A stretch of DNA of 64,000 bases. Source: Bacillota bacterium (GTDB taxonomy: Bacteria > Bacillota > Ch66 > Ch109). Position 1 is the first letter of the stretch; the number at the start of each line of letters is the position of its first letter. The notes under the pieces were generated by a model, which saw only the letters and a program-made list of their open reading frames with translations, was not told where the DNA came from and did not search any database. The stretch covers positions 124,001-188,000 of the forward strand of contig JABLWZ010000002.1 of the NCBI GenBank assembly GCA_013178275.1, in the 5' to 3' direction. The position numbers and the translations under genes were made by a program. This document shows, in pieces, positions 33,418-42,360 of the stretch.

Positions 33418-33586
33418 TTCCCATTTTCACAGATGACAACCGGCGTTTTTGCAGTGATGACGAAATCACTCGGGTGAAAGAAATGCGAATCACGAATTCG
33501 ATGCGATCGTTTCAGGGGTCGTTACGCTATCCAAGCACCATTTTATCATAACGAAAGCAGATACCAGCTGTTTTCAAGGTCCAGCC

Positions 33587-34045
33587 TTAATAAGTGACAA
33601 ATTCCGCCCCGCGTTTATCCGAAACCTCAAGTTCTGTCAGGTGTAGAATAACATTTTCGTATCCAGTGCTGTCCTTTACCACTTCAATTGTGCCGGCAAC
33701 CTTGATCCAGTCGTTGGGCTTTGGCGTCTTCCCATTATAGGTAAACTGAAACCCCGCCTCTCCGTCTGCGCCACAGCAGCCAGGCGTTCTTCGGTAAATG
33801 TAGCGATAAGTTTTCTCCTCATTTTTGTTTACATATTCTTGATACATGCCCTCCAGTTTGATAATTTTGTCCTTATAATCAGCGGGATTCATATATATAT
33901 CGTCGCACTGCTGAATAAACATCTTTTCCCTTATTTCCACCACCTTGGCGCCCGCCGGCATCTTTGGCGGCGGAGCGGCTGTACCGGTTTTAGTCTTAAT
34001 ATCCGCCTCTGCCTTCGGATCACTTTTTTGCGAAGGTGATGTCAA
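33587..34045 (-). CDS. DUF1980/TIGR03943-like C-terminal domain protein, probably 5'-truncated
   Basis: The 152-aa frame contains KMFIQQCDDIYMNPADYKDKIIKLEGMYQEY... YRRTPGCCGADGEAGFQFTYNGKTPKPNDWIKVAGTIEVV, resembling the C-terminal domain of TIGR03943 (DUF1980) proteins with its CC.AD motif. Those proteins normally have an N-terminal membrane domain, absent here. The frame stays open up to the response regulator stop at 34124-34126, but no ATG or SD occurs, and TTG 34045 has no SD either. Either an N-terminal part was lost or the true start is unusual. Confidence 0.5.
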   Translation of the reverse strand: MTSPSQKSDPKAEADIKTKTGTAAPPPKMPAGAKVVEIREKMFIQQCDDIYMNPADYKDKIIKLEGMYQEYVNKNEEKTYRYIYRRTPGCCGADGEAGFQFTYNGKTPKPNDWIKVAGTIEVVKDSTGYENVILHLTELEVSDKRGAEFVTY

Positions 34046-34123
34046 GGTAGGCGAGTTGTTTTGGATGCCATCAGTTGCAGAATGTTTGGTTAGGAAGATG
34101 TTAGGAAGAATTTTAGAAATACG

Positions 34124-34205
34124 CTACCCAGATAATATGTCCTTGATCAGTTCTATCACTTCATTTAAGTTAAAGGGCTTTTCTATGTAATAAAGAAAAA
34201 TAAAA
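34124..34205 (-). pseudogene. 3' end of a response regulator broken by an IS element
   Basis: Frame reads YYIEKPFNLNEVIELIKDILSG and stops at TAG 34126-34124. KPF is the conserved end of receiver domains. The matching N-terminal part lies 2.9 kb away at 37094-37387 on the same strand, with IS3 plus IS110 in between. Confidence 0.8.
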
Positions 34206-34256
34206 TGTCCCCACAAGGTTGGACACAAAAACAGAAAACTAAGATAAACTGAAAGC

Positions 34257-34577
34257 ATGAGCAGAAAACGAAAACATTACACATCTGAAGAAAAGGCCCG
34301 GATCGTACTGGAACTGATCCGAGAAGCGGGCACTCTCAATGAAGTAGCCCAAAAGTACGAAGTAAGCCCTCAACTCATCAGCCGTTGGAAATCGGAATTT
34401 CTTGAGAATATGGCAGTAGTATTCGACAAGAAAGCCACCGACGTTGAAAAGCTAAAGAAAGAACACGAGGTCGAAAAGGAAGCCCTCGTCAACCAGATTG
34501 GGAGACTTACGATTGATGTTGAATGGCTCAAAAAAAAACAACTACAAATCTCGGAAATGAAGAAAAGAAAGCCTTAA
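34257..34577 (+). CDS. IS3-family OrfA
   Basis: The 106-aa helix-turn-helix protein (KRKHYTSEEKARIVLELIREAGTLNEVAQKYEVSPQLISRWKSEFLENM) ends in a leucine-zipper-like helix (VEKLKKEHEVEKEALVNQIGRLTIDVEWLKKKQ). It binds the element ends. A run of nine A then C (34530-34539) near its end is a -1 frameshift site that would make the OrfAB transposase. Confidence 0.92.
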   Translation: MSRKRKHYTSEEKARIVLELIREAGTLNEVAQKYEVSPQLISRWKSEFLENMAVVFDKKATDVEKLKKEHEVEKEALVNQIGRLTIDVEWLKKKQLQISEMKKRKP

Positions 34578-35416
34578 TCGAACACGACTCCAAAGTATTG
34601 ACCATTAAACACCAATGCCGGCTCTTGAATCTACCAAGGTCCACGGCTTATCATCAGTCAAAACCAACCGAGCCAAGCGATGATGAAGTCAGTATCAAAA
34701 ACGCCATTGACCGAATCCATTTTTTCGAGCCCTCCTATGGGGTCAGAAGGATCCTGAAAGAACTCAAAAAGCTCGGATATGCCAAAGTCGGTAAACGACG
34801 CATTCGAAGATACATGCAAGAGATGTGTATAACAGCCTTCTACCCTGGTCCAAACCTGAGCAAACGGGATCTTGCAGAACGCACTTACCCCTACCTGCTG
34901 AGAAACGTAAAGCCTAATCGGGTAAATCAGGTCTGGGGAATTGATATCACCTATTGCGGCCTGCCCAACGGCTTTTTATACTTGGTAGCCATTATAGACT
35001 GGTATTCAAGATATATCGTTGGCTGGGCAATCAGTAACACCATCAGCGCTGATTTTGTAAAGCAAACCGTTCAAGAGGCCATAACCGTACATGGGAAGCC
35101 CGAAATCATCAACAGTGACCAAGGCAGCCAGTTTACTTCCAAGGCTTACATAGACTGCATAAAAGGCTACGAGACCATAAAGAACAGCATGGACGGCAAA
35201 GGTCGGGCGACTGACAATGCCATTACAGAACGGTTTTTCAGGAGTTTCAAATGGGAAAGGCTGTATCTGGAATGCCCGGAAACCGTGAAAGAACTCAAAG
35301 ACCTGACGAAGAATTACATTGAGCATTACAACTATTCCAGACCCCATCAAGCACTTGATTATAGGACCCCGGCAGACTATTTCCATAGGACTGATGCGGA
35401 GCTGGCAGCCGCTTAA
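34523..35416 (+). CDS. IS3-family OrfB (DDE transposase)
   Basis: The 297-aa frame lies in -1 relative to OrfA, with the A9C slippery run in the overlap. The HTH_21 region (IKNAIDRIHFFEPSYGVRRILKELKKLGYAKVGKRRIRRYMQEMCI) precedes the catalytic core: D in VWGIDITYCGLPNGFLYLVAIIDWYSRYIVGW, D in INSDQGSQFTS and E in NAITERFFRSFKWERLY. All three DDE residues are present, so the gene looks intact, but the element end is interrupted by IS110. Confidence 0.92.
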   Translation: MAQKKTTTNLGNEEKKALIEHDSKVLTIKHQCRLLNLPRSTAYHQSKPTEPSDDEVSIKNAIDRIHFFEPSYGVRRILKELKKLGYAKVGKRRIRRYMQEMCITAFYPGPNLSKRDLAERTYPYLLRNVKPNRVNQVWGIDITYCGLPNGFLYLVAIIDWYSRYIVGWAISNTISADFVKQTVQEAITVHGKPEIINSDQGSQFTSKAYIDCIKGYETIKNSMDGKGRATDNAITERFFRSFKWERLYLECPETVKELKDLTKNYIEHYNYSRPHQALDYRTPADYFHRTDAELAAA

Positions 35417-35553
35417 ATCAAACACGAAACCTGCAAATAAAAGTCAAGAGTTAAAGAGGAAGATTTGAGTAGGAAAAAAGGGACGTGATAAACCAAGCAG
35501 CCGCATTAATTGATATTGTGTCTGCTCTAAAGAAATATTAAGGGTAAGTTGAT

Positions 35554-36765
35554 TTATGCGGCAGAGTTAAGGCAGTTGAGGAATCCTTTCACACGCGCGT
35601 AGTAAATACGCAGAAACTTGTTACAGCCGGCGACCATGTAGACGTAGTAACGCTTACCCTCCGCCCGCTTTCTGTCCAGGAACTGATAAACAGCATCATC
35701 AGCAGGAGAAGTCTGGAGCAAGCTGACCATGATTTGAAACAGTGTTTTACGGAGCGAAGGCGATCCACGCTTGGAGATGCTACGGTCTGTGGATGTAAAG
35801 ATACCAGACTGGAATGGCGGAGCATCGACCCCGGCAAAAGCAACGAGAGACTGTTTGCGCTCAAAGCGGCGCACATCGCCAATCTCCGCCATGAGCTGGG
35901 GACCAAGGACATTACCTACGCCGTACATGGCCATCACCACGGAATACTCTGGCAACAGTGCAGCCAGTCGCTGCATTTCCTGGCGTACAGAGGCCAAGGT
36001 GAACGCAATCGTATTGATCTGCGCAACGGCCTGTTCAACGAGCTGTTTTGTAGCTTCGTTGCACGGCAGCGTAGGGACTTGGCGGCAAGCCGTCTCATAG
36101 ACTTCCGCCGCCTTTAAGTCGCTGCGATGGTATCCCGCCATTGCGCACCACTTGTTGTACCGAGCAGTGAAATTGGCTTTCGTAAGTTTACTGACGCATT
36201 CACAATGCCAGAATTTTGATGCAAAATCCACCCATTTCTCGTGTCCGTCCTGTTTAGCTGGGCTGGAGAACAGGGTATTGGCGCCAGGGAAGGTTTGATC
36301 AAGCAGGGCAATTAGATTGTTCTTTAGAGCAACCTTCGTTTTCATGTATTGGTTGTACTGGCGGTTGCAGGTCTTCAACAACAAACGGATATCGTCCTCA
36401 GGGGTGTATCTTACCAGAGAAACCCAGTTGGTCAAGCCGTAGTTGGCGATTTTCACGGCGTCCGCCTTGTCGGTTTTGATCTTGCGAATGGAGTTGTTGC
36501 CGTAGTCATGTATCAGCTTTGCATGGACTGCGCTGACAAATATCCCAGCTTCATGGAGATAACGAGCAATGGGTTGATAATACCTGCCGGTGAACTCCAC
36601 GATGAGCCGTGTCTCACCGTCCAGGCTCTTCAGGAAGTCTGCCAGCTTCCTGAGTTCACTGGCGGTGTGACGGACCTCAAAGGGTTTGGCCACCACTTCA
36701 CCGAAGGGCCGCATGGCTGCCACCATGCTTTTCCCTTTGGAAACGTCAATCCCAACAGCGTTCAT
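35554..36765 (-). CDS. IS110-family transposase (DEDD)
   Basis: The 403-aa protein starts at ATG 36765 after SD GGGAGGAATGTTA; the 69 track residues upstream are outside the gene. The N-terminal RuvC-like DEDD part has GIDVSKGKSMVAAM, LIVEFTGRY and KTDKADAVKIA; the C-terminal Transposase_20 part has LMAEIGDVRRFERKQSLVAFAGVDAPPFQSG... KRGSPSLRKTLF. Family members act with a bridge RNA encoded in the element. All core motifs are visible. Confidence 0.92.
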   Translation of the reverse strand: MNAVGIDVSKGKSMVAAMRPFGEVVAKPFEVRHTASELRKLADFLKSLDGETRLIVEFTGRYYQPIARYLHEAGIFVSAVHAKLIHDYGNNSIRKIKTDKADAVKIANYGLTNWVSLVRYTPEDDIRLLLKTCNRQYNQYMKTKVALKNNLIALLDQTFPGANTLFSSPAKQDGHEKWVDFASKFWHCECVSKLTKANFTARYNKWCAMAGYHRSDLKAAEVYETACRQVPTLPCNEATKQLVEQAVAQINTIAFTLASVRQEMQRLAALLPEYSVVMAMYGVGNVLGPQLMAEIGDVRRFERKQSLVAFAGVDAPPFQSGIFTSTDRSISKRGSPSLRKTLFQIMVSLLQTSPADDAVYQFLDRKRAEGKRYYVYMVAGCNKFLRIYYARVKGFLNCLNSAA

Positions 36766-37072
36766 TAACATTCCTCCCAAGCTAAAATGATGCGTAATCG
36801 GTATCCATCCATGTCTCATTGCCGATTCAATTTGCTTGGTGACACGAACGCTTCGGATTCCCGGTGGTTCAACCTGCTCAAAACGAACGCTGCAACAAGG
36901 GGATGGCTGACGGTTTCGTGTGCGGACATGATAGTCCAAAGGAGACTGCGCCAGACCAATTACTCCCCCCATTGTAGCTTAGGCATGAGATGGAACAAGG
37001 CTCAACTGGCGTCCATGCCTTGGCCTTAAAATTAATGTAGCAAAGGAGACTTATCTTAAGAATCTGCTTTTC
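36766..37072 (-). ncRNA. IS110 non-coding flank, candidate bridge RNA region
   Basis: About 270-300 bp lie between the transposase start and the right end of the host IS3, with no gene. In the IS110 group the bridge RNA is transcribed from the non-coding end upstream of the transposase, which on the minus strand is here. The exact element boundary, RNA ends and guide loops were not determined. The ORF 36787-37029 in this stretch is not supported. Confidence 0.45.
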
Positions 37073-37093
37073 GTGTCTTGACAAGCGGGGACA

Positions 37094-37387
37094 TTACAAA
37101 ACGCCTTCCCTTCTAGCTTCTTTTACTTCCTCCGTCTCTGAATACGCGGACATCATTATCACCGGGACATTATAACAGTATCTAGCGATTAGCTTAAGCG
37201 CTTCAAAACCGCCTATTCCCGGCATCTTTATATCCATAATGACGAGATCTGGAGGAGTGAAAATAATCCTTAATAAGGCTTCATTGCCGCTGGAGTATGT
37301 TTTAACATTAAACCCCAATTCTTTTATTGCCTGTTCTAAAAGAAGCCGAACGCCGAAGTTATCATCTACTACAACAATATGCTTCAT
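37094..37387 (-). pseudogene. 5' part of a Spo0F-like response regulator, truncated by IS3
   Basis: The 97-aa receiver domain has VVVDDNFGVRLLLEQAI (acidic pair DD), the phospho-acceptor in LVIMDIKMPGIGG and the conserved S in VIMMSAYSETEEVKEARREGV. It stops in the IS terminal repeat. The missing KPF end is at 34124-34205. It is divergent from the PAS kinase at 37593 and is probably its partner. Confidence 0.85.
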
Positions 37388-37592
37388 TCAAATGTCCTTA
37401 GTTTTTGGGTAACTATTTGTTATTATCGTGTCTTTGAAGAACCCCCAATAGTCAACAAAACTATCCATTTTATGCATATTTCGCAGCAGGATATATATGG
37501 TTCTACATCAAATGTATTAAAATTACCAATTTAGCAATTATAAAAGTGCAGCGTCATTTCTGTATGACACCTAAATAGGAGGAGAAATCACA

Positions 37593-39211
37593 GTGAAAAT
37601 TGCAGAAAAGACCTATGACCAGCTCCTGGCTGAAAATGATCAACTGAGGCAACGACTCTCTATGTATGAAGAGCAGGCAAATATTGTAGATGCTCGAATT
37701 GATGGTTTAGATATAACCACCGAGTATTTAGAAGCGCCGATATGGGTGACCAACCTAAGAACCAAGAGGTTAAGGAAGATTCAAAAAAGCGGACTATTTG
37801 GTGACGATGGCAAAATAATTGATGCCATAGCTGCTTTCGATGACTTCGACGAACGCATACAGGTACAAGAATCCCTTCAGAAGGAGCGCCGGATATTAAA
37901 TGCGGTAATAGAGAACACTGAGACGCAACTGGTATATCTCGATCCGGAGTTCAACTTCATCTGGGTAAACTTGGCTTACGCTAAAGGGTGCAGGCGCCCG
38001 GTCGAGGATTTCATCGGCAGGAACCACTTTGAACTGTTTCCCCATGAAGAAAACGAGGCGATATTCCGTAAAGTGTGCGATACCGGCAACCCGATACTAT
38101 TCAAGGCGAAACCCTTCGTACATCCGGATCGACCCGAACAGGGGGTAACATACTGGGACTGGATGCTGACTCCGATCACCGACTGTTGCAAAAAGGTTAC
38201 CGGACTTGTTTTCTCGCTTACAGACGTCACGGAAATGGTGCGTACCGAGGAAACACTGCGAGAGACCAAGGATTATCTTGAAAACCTTATCAACTACGCC
38301 AATGCTCCAATCATCGTATGGGATTCAATTTTTAAAATAATTCGTTTTAACCGGGCTTTTGAACGTTTAACCGGTTACAGCGCCGATTATGTTATAGGCA
38401 GGTCCCTGGAGATTCTATTCCCGGATGACCGTAAGAAGGAATCGATGGATATCATCGGTCGAACAGCATCAGGGGAATACTGGGAGGTAGTAGAGATACC
38501 TATCCTCCATATAGGCGGGAATGTGCGAATTGTACTCTGGAATTCGGCAAATATTAGCGATGAATCAGGAAAAATCGTGGCAACTATTGCCCAGGGACAG
38601 GACATCACCGAACGTAAGAATGCGGAGGAATCCCTTCGCAAGAGCCAACAACGCGATGAACTCCTTTCCACTGTTGCGAGTCGTCTCTTGTCCAGTGAGG
38701 ATCCGCGGGCTATCATTGAAGAACTTTGCCATAAGACTATGGATCATCTGGGGTGCGAAGTCTTCTTTAACTACATGGAGGATAGGGAAAAAGGCTGTCT
38801 CCACCTCAATGCCTACGCCGGGCTCCCTGGGGAAGAAGCTAGAAAGATTGAATGGCTTGACTATGGTAGCGCAGTTTGTGGACGTGTAGCTTTGGATGGC
38901 CAGCGTATCATAGTGGAGAACATTCATAAAACTTCCGATCCCAGAATGGAACTGGTCAGGTCTTACGGTCTCATGGCTTATGTATGCTATCCCCTGAAGA
39001 TGGTAGATAGGGTTATTGGAACCATCTCCTTTGGGACTCGATCCCGAACAATTTTTACGGATGAAGAATTGCTAGTGATAAGGAGCGTCGCTGATCACAT
39101 AGCTATCGCCATGAATCGTCTTTTAACAACTCGACAGTTAAGGGAGAGCGAGGCTAGGTTGGAGGAATTGGTAAGGGAACGAACCCGAGAACTATATGAT
39201 ACAAATCAGAA
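37593..39211 (+). pseudogene. PAS-PAS-GAF sensor kinase lacking its catalytic core
   Basis: The frame starts at GTG after SD AGGAGGAGAAATCAC. Order: N-terminal helix (1-40), PAS at about 105-225 (ILNAVIENTETQLVYLDPEFNFIWVNLAYAKGC), PAS at about 230-345 (YLENLINYANAPIIVWDSIFKIIRFNRAFERLTGYSADYVIG... GQDITERKNAEESLRKSQQ), GAF at about 365-520 (PRAIIEELCHKTMDHLGCEVFFNYM... FTDEELLVIRSVADHIAIAM) and a helix (LEELVRERTRELYDTNQ). At about 39211 it runs into an antisense istA fragment and ends after 10 foreign residues. HisKA and most of HATPase are gone. Confidence 0.85.
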
Positions 39212-40134
39212 AAGGGCTGCAGGTATTCTTTCTCCTGGTTGAATACCTCTTCAATGGTCTGGTCGGTATGCGGGACCAGCCTGGTCTCTCGGTGTTTGGC
39301 CAATCCCTGCAGGATTAACTGGTTTAGTTCTTCCAGGGAGTCTACTTCTGGCAGTGGAACGAGCAACCGGCGTCGATAATACCCTACATCACCTTCAGCC
39401 TGGCCTTTTTCGTTGGCTTTGCCTACATTGCAGAAGTCGGCTTCGAACAGGTAATGGGCTTTGAAGGCAGAGAAGGTTTCCTGCTCGATGCGATTCTTAC
39501 CCTTTAATACTTTGGTTACCGCCGTCTTCAGGTTGTCGTAGACGATGGTCCGAGGAACTCCACCTAAGTACTGGAACGCTCTCTGGTGGCCTTCCAAGAA
39601 GGCTTCTTGCTTCTCCGAAGGGAGAGCGGTGAGAAAGGTATTACGGCTGCCACTCAGTTTCAGCAAGAAGAGTGAGACTGTCTGCTGTCTGCCTTGAAGG
39701 ATTATATCGGCGTATCCCCAGTCGCATTGGGCGTGACTGCCAAGTTCGAAATCCAAGGGGATGAATACTTCTTGATTCTCTATCCCCAGTTTTTGCTTTA
39801 TGGTTCTTACACAGTGTCTTACGGTAGAGTCGCAACCCCTGAACCCGAACTCTTCGACCAACCGCTCGTAAATTCGGATGGCGGTATGTCGCTGTTTCCT
39901 GGGGCGATCGGCATCCTCCTTCAGCCAGGTGGTGATGGTTTCCAGGAAAGGTCCCATTACCGGTCGGTGTTTGGCCTTGGTGCTGTTGTACTTGGGGATC
40001 GTGGGTACTTCTTCCCGGATCACCTTGCGGACATACTGTCGGGAATGACCAGTCTTTCTCTCGATGCCCTTTATGGAGATGCCTTGGGAGTAGTAAAGTT
40101 TTCTGATATACTCTTTGGTAGCCATCCCAATCAT
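39212..40134 (-). pseudogene. istA: IS21-family istA, 3'-truncated
   Basis: Frame starts at ATG 40134 after SD AGGAGGAAAGGAA. HTH (MATKEYIRKLYYSQGISIKGIERKTGHSRQYVRKVIRE), DDE core (LDFELGSHAQCDWGYADIIL, VPRTIVYDNLKTAV, and GKANEKGQAEGDVGYYRRRLLVPL) and then FNQEKEYLQPF, after which the reading passes antisense into the PAS kinase. IstA is normally about 400-500 aa; here about 307 remain and no istB follows. Its sequence differs from the istA at 58.3-59.6 kb, so it is a different IS21 lineage. Confidence 0.8.
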
Positions 40135-40200
40135 TTCCTTTCCTCCTGTAGCCATGTTGTTGCATCCATAGCATGTCTTAATGTTAACCCTCCCAATAAA

Positions 40201-41136
40201 CTAACCCCTTATTAGTTTTAGTTTTTCCTTAATTTGGTTCCGGCTAACCTGGGTATAACGGACGGTGGTTTGAATGGCAGGGGTTCCCTTTTGGGTGATA
40301 TAACCTAGATAGTAAGCGATCTCTTCGAGGGCCCAACCAGCCTCCCGTGCCCGGTGGGCGAAATCGTGGCGTAGGTCGTGGAAAGTAATATCCTTGATCA
40401 GTTCCCATTCATCCTTGGTTGCCCTTGCCTTTAGGATTCTAAACCAGTGGTGAATGCCCGCCTCGCTTAGCCGGTCAGCTCGTTGCGAGGTGAAGACATA
40501 AGGGCTTTCAGGGTCACGGCCGCCATGGTTGATGTAATCGTATAACGGTCGACGGGCCTGGTTCAGCAAATCTATTTCTCGTTTCTTCCCGCCTTTGTAG
40601 CCAACGGTAACCCAACCGATTTTAGGACCAATATTGGCATGCTCCATTAACAACCAGGATACGTCACTCACCCGGAAGCCCGCCCAATAACCCAGAGCAA
40701 AAAGCGCCTCCCCGCGGATAGTGCCTTCCCGCTCGACCAGACTGCGTAAAACATAACGCTGGTCTTCGGATAACTCTCGGGGAGCCATGAGCGGTTGCGG
40801 GGGTATTACGACCCCTCGGGCTGGATTCCGCTGCAGCAAGCCTTTTTCTCCAATGAGCCAGTATGCAAAACCGCTTACAGCCGATTTAACCCTTAATTGG
40901 TGGCTCACGCTGTAACCGGAAGTTTCCAGGTGCTCCAGGTACATCTCCAGGGCCGCCTTGGTTAAAAGTTCGGGCTGAAAACGGTCACCGCCTCTTGGCC
41001 TTTCAGCAATCCAGGAAGTGAATTGACGTAAAACTCGTATGTATGCATCCGTCGTTCTTTCGGATTTTCCGGCCAGATACTCTTGGTACTCGGCTAAAAG
41101 TGATTGATCCGGGTAAAGATTTACTACCTTATTCAT
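40201..41136 (-). CDS. Tyrosine recombinase (XerC/D-like integrase)
   Basis: The 311-aa protein starts at ATG after SD CGGAGGAATGAGCC. N-terminal SAM-like core-binding domain at about 10-105 (EYQEYLAGKSERTTDAYIRVLRQFTSWI). Catalytic residues: R in WAGFRVSDVSWLL, K in GYKGGKKREIDL, H-x-x-R in FHDLRHDFAHRA and Y in TTVRYTQVSR near residue 294. It is the first gene of a leftward unit leading to istA. It may move the surrounding cassette or act on the AACAGAAA repeats just upstream. TATAAT occurs near 41190 on the minus strand. Confidence 0.9.
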   Translation of the reverse strand: MNKVVNLYPDQSLLAEYQEYLAGKSERTTDAYIRVLRQFTSWIAERPRGGDRFQPELLTKAALEMYLEHLETSGYSVSHQLRVKSAVSGFAYWLIGEKGLLQRNPARGVVIPPQPLMAPRELSEDQRYVLRSLVEREGTIRGEALFALGYWAGFRVSDVSWLLMEHANIGPKIGWVTVGYKGGKKREIDLLNQARRPLYDYINHGGRDPESPYVFTSQRADRLSEAGIHHWFRILKARATKDEWELIKDITFHDLRHDFAHRAREAGWALEEIAYYLGYITQKGTPAIQTTVRYTQVSRNQIKEKLKLIRG

Positions 41137-41158
41137 GGCTCATTCCTCCGTATAAAAT

Positions 41159-41266
41159 TTTCTGTTATGAGATATTGGCTCTCATTATACCCATTTTGGA
41201 TAGTTATTCCTACCATACCATAAGAAACAGGTAACAGAAAGTAACTTCTATTACAAGTTTTCTGTT
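41159..41266. repeat. TTTCTGTT/AACAGAAA repeats upstream of the recombinase
   Basis: Three copies of one 8-mer: TTTCTGTT at 41159 and 41259 and its complement AACAGAAA at 41233. The last two form an inverted pair with an 18-bp gap. They lie between the recombinase and the DUF3231 gene and may be recombinase binding arms or operators. Confidence 0.4.
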
Positions 41267-41359
41267 GCTATTACATTTTTACGGTTTTTTACATCACAAA
41301 AAAGAATTTGGAGAAAATAAGCTTTAGTTGCGTTAGTGTTTAATCTGGAGGAAGGACGA

Positions 41360-42265
41360 ATGAAAATCAAAAATGTTGAGGACCCGGACGTCAGCCCCCT
41401 GCTCAAGTACACCCTGATAGTATCGCAAAAGCATGTCAAGTGGATAACCGACACCTTTAACCTGGAGAAGCTTCCCATCCCGGTCGGCTTCACCGACAAC
41501 GACGTGAACCTGAACGCCCCACGGCTGTACTCGGACATATTCTACCCTTTTTACCTGGAGTACCTGGCCAAGTTTGGTATGATCGCCTACAGCCTGTCCC
41601 TCCCGCTGATAGCACGCTCCGACGTCCGTGAATTCACCTCCAACTCCATCGCCACCTCTACCGAGATTTCCAACCGTGTGGTGGTGCTGATCAACAAGGG
41701 ACTGTACGTCAGACCGCCTTACATCTCGCTGCCCAAGAAGGTTGACTTCGTGAACAGGAAAGGCCTTCTGGGAAGCTGGCTCGGAAAACAGCGGCCGCTG
41801 CTGGCCTCCGAAATACTGAACATCTTCGGCAATCTGCGGAGTAAAGTGGTGATCCATACCCTCTGCCCGGGCCTGGCGCAGGTGGCGGAGCTTAAAGATG
41901 TACGCAAGCACATGCTCAAGGGCAAGGAACTGGCCACAAATCATATCGAGATCCTCAGCTCTTTCTTTCGGGATGAAGACATCCCCGCGTCGTCCAGCTG
42001 GGACGCGGGGATAACCGACTCGGTAGTGGCCCCGTTCTCCGAGAAGCTGATGATGTTCCACGTAACCATGGTGACTACGGCAGCCATCATCGCCAGCTAC
42101 GGGGCGAGCATGGCAGTCACCATGCGTCGCGATCTGGTAGCTGCCTATACCAAGCTGATCGCGGAGACGATGGCCTTCGCCGAGGACGGCATAAACATAA
42201 TGGTCGATAAGGGCTGGCTGGAACAGCCACCGCAGAGCGTCGACCACGTAGGGCTGGCCGCGTAA
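41360..42265 (+). CDS. DUF3231 family protein, copy 1
   Basis: The 301-aa protein starts at ATG 41360 after SD GGAGGAAGGACGA. Two ferritin-like helical repeats are visible: VSPLLKYTLIVSQKHVKWITDTF... PVGFTDNDVNLNAPRLYSDIFYPFY and, in the second half, FFRDEDIPASSSWDAGITDSVVAPFSEKLMMFHVTMVTTAAIIASYGASMAVTMRRDLVAAY... EDGINIMVDKGWLEQPP. Compared with the second DUF3231 gene (56565) it lacks the first helix of about 45 residues, which may be truncation or a natural short form. Members occur in spore formers. Confidence 0.85.
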   Translation: MKIKNVEDPDVSPLLKYTLIVSQKHVKWITDTFNLEKLPIPVGFTDNDVNLNAPRLYSDIFYPFYLEYLAKFGMIAYSLSLPLIARSDVREFTSNSIATSTEISNRVVVLINKGLYVRPPYISLPKKVDFVNRKGLLGSWLGKQRPLLASEILNIFGNLRSKVVIHTLCPGLAQVAELKDVRKHMLKGKELATNHIEILSSFFRDEDIPASSSWDAGITDSVVAPFSEKLMMFHVTMVTTAAIIASYGASMAVTMRRDLVAAYTKLIAETMAFAEDGINIMVDKGWLEQPPQSVDHVGLAA

Positions 42266-42360
42266 TAAAGCCCATCCCTTTAAATAGTCTGAGGGCAGGC
42301 TTAATCGGTTCCCTTGAGAAAATAACCTACCCTATACTGGATTGGAGGTAGTATGCCCCT

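Larger units (their letters stand above)
34206..37093. mobile_element. IS3-family element with a nested IS110-family element
   Basis: Left end TGTCCCCACAAGGTTGGACAC (34206-34226) and right end GTGTCTTGACAAGCGGGGACA (37073-37093) form an imperfect 21-bp terminal inverted repeat with 7-bp identity at the outer tip. The IS3 genes orfA/orfB fill the left 1.2 kb; the IS110 transposase and its non-coding flank fill most of the rest, so IS110 entered IS3 behind orfB. No convincing direct repeat flanks the IS3 ends. Confidence 0.75.

Noticed and set aside
36787-37029. 80-aa ORF in the IS110 flank
   Set aside because: No SD or known content; it falls in the presumed bridge-RNA region.
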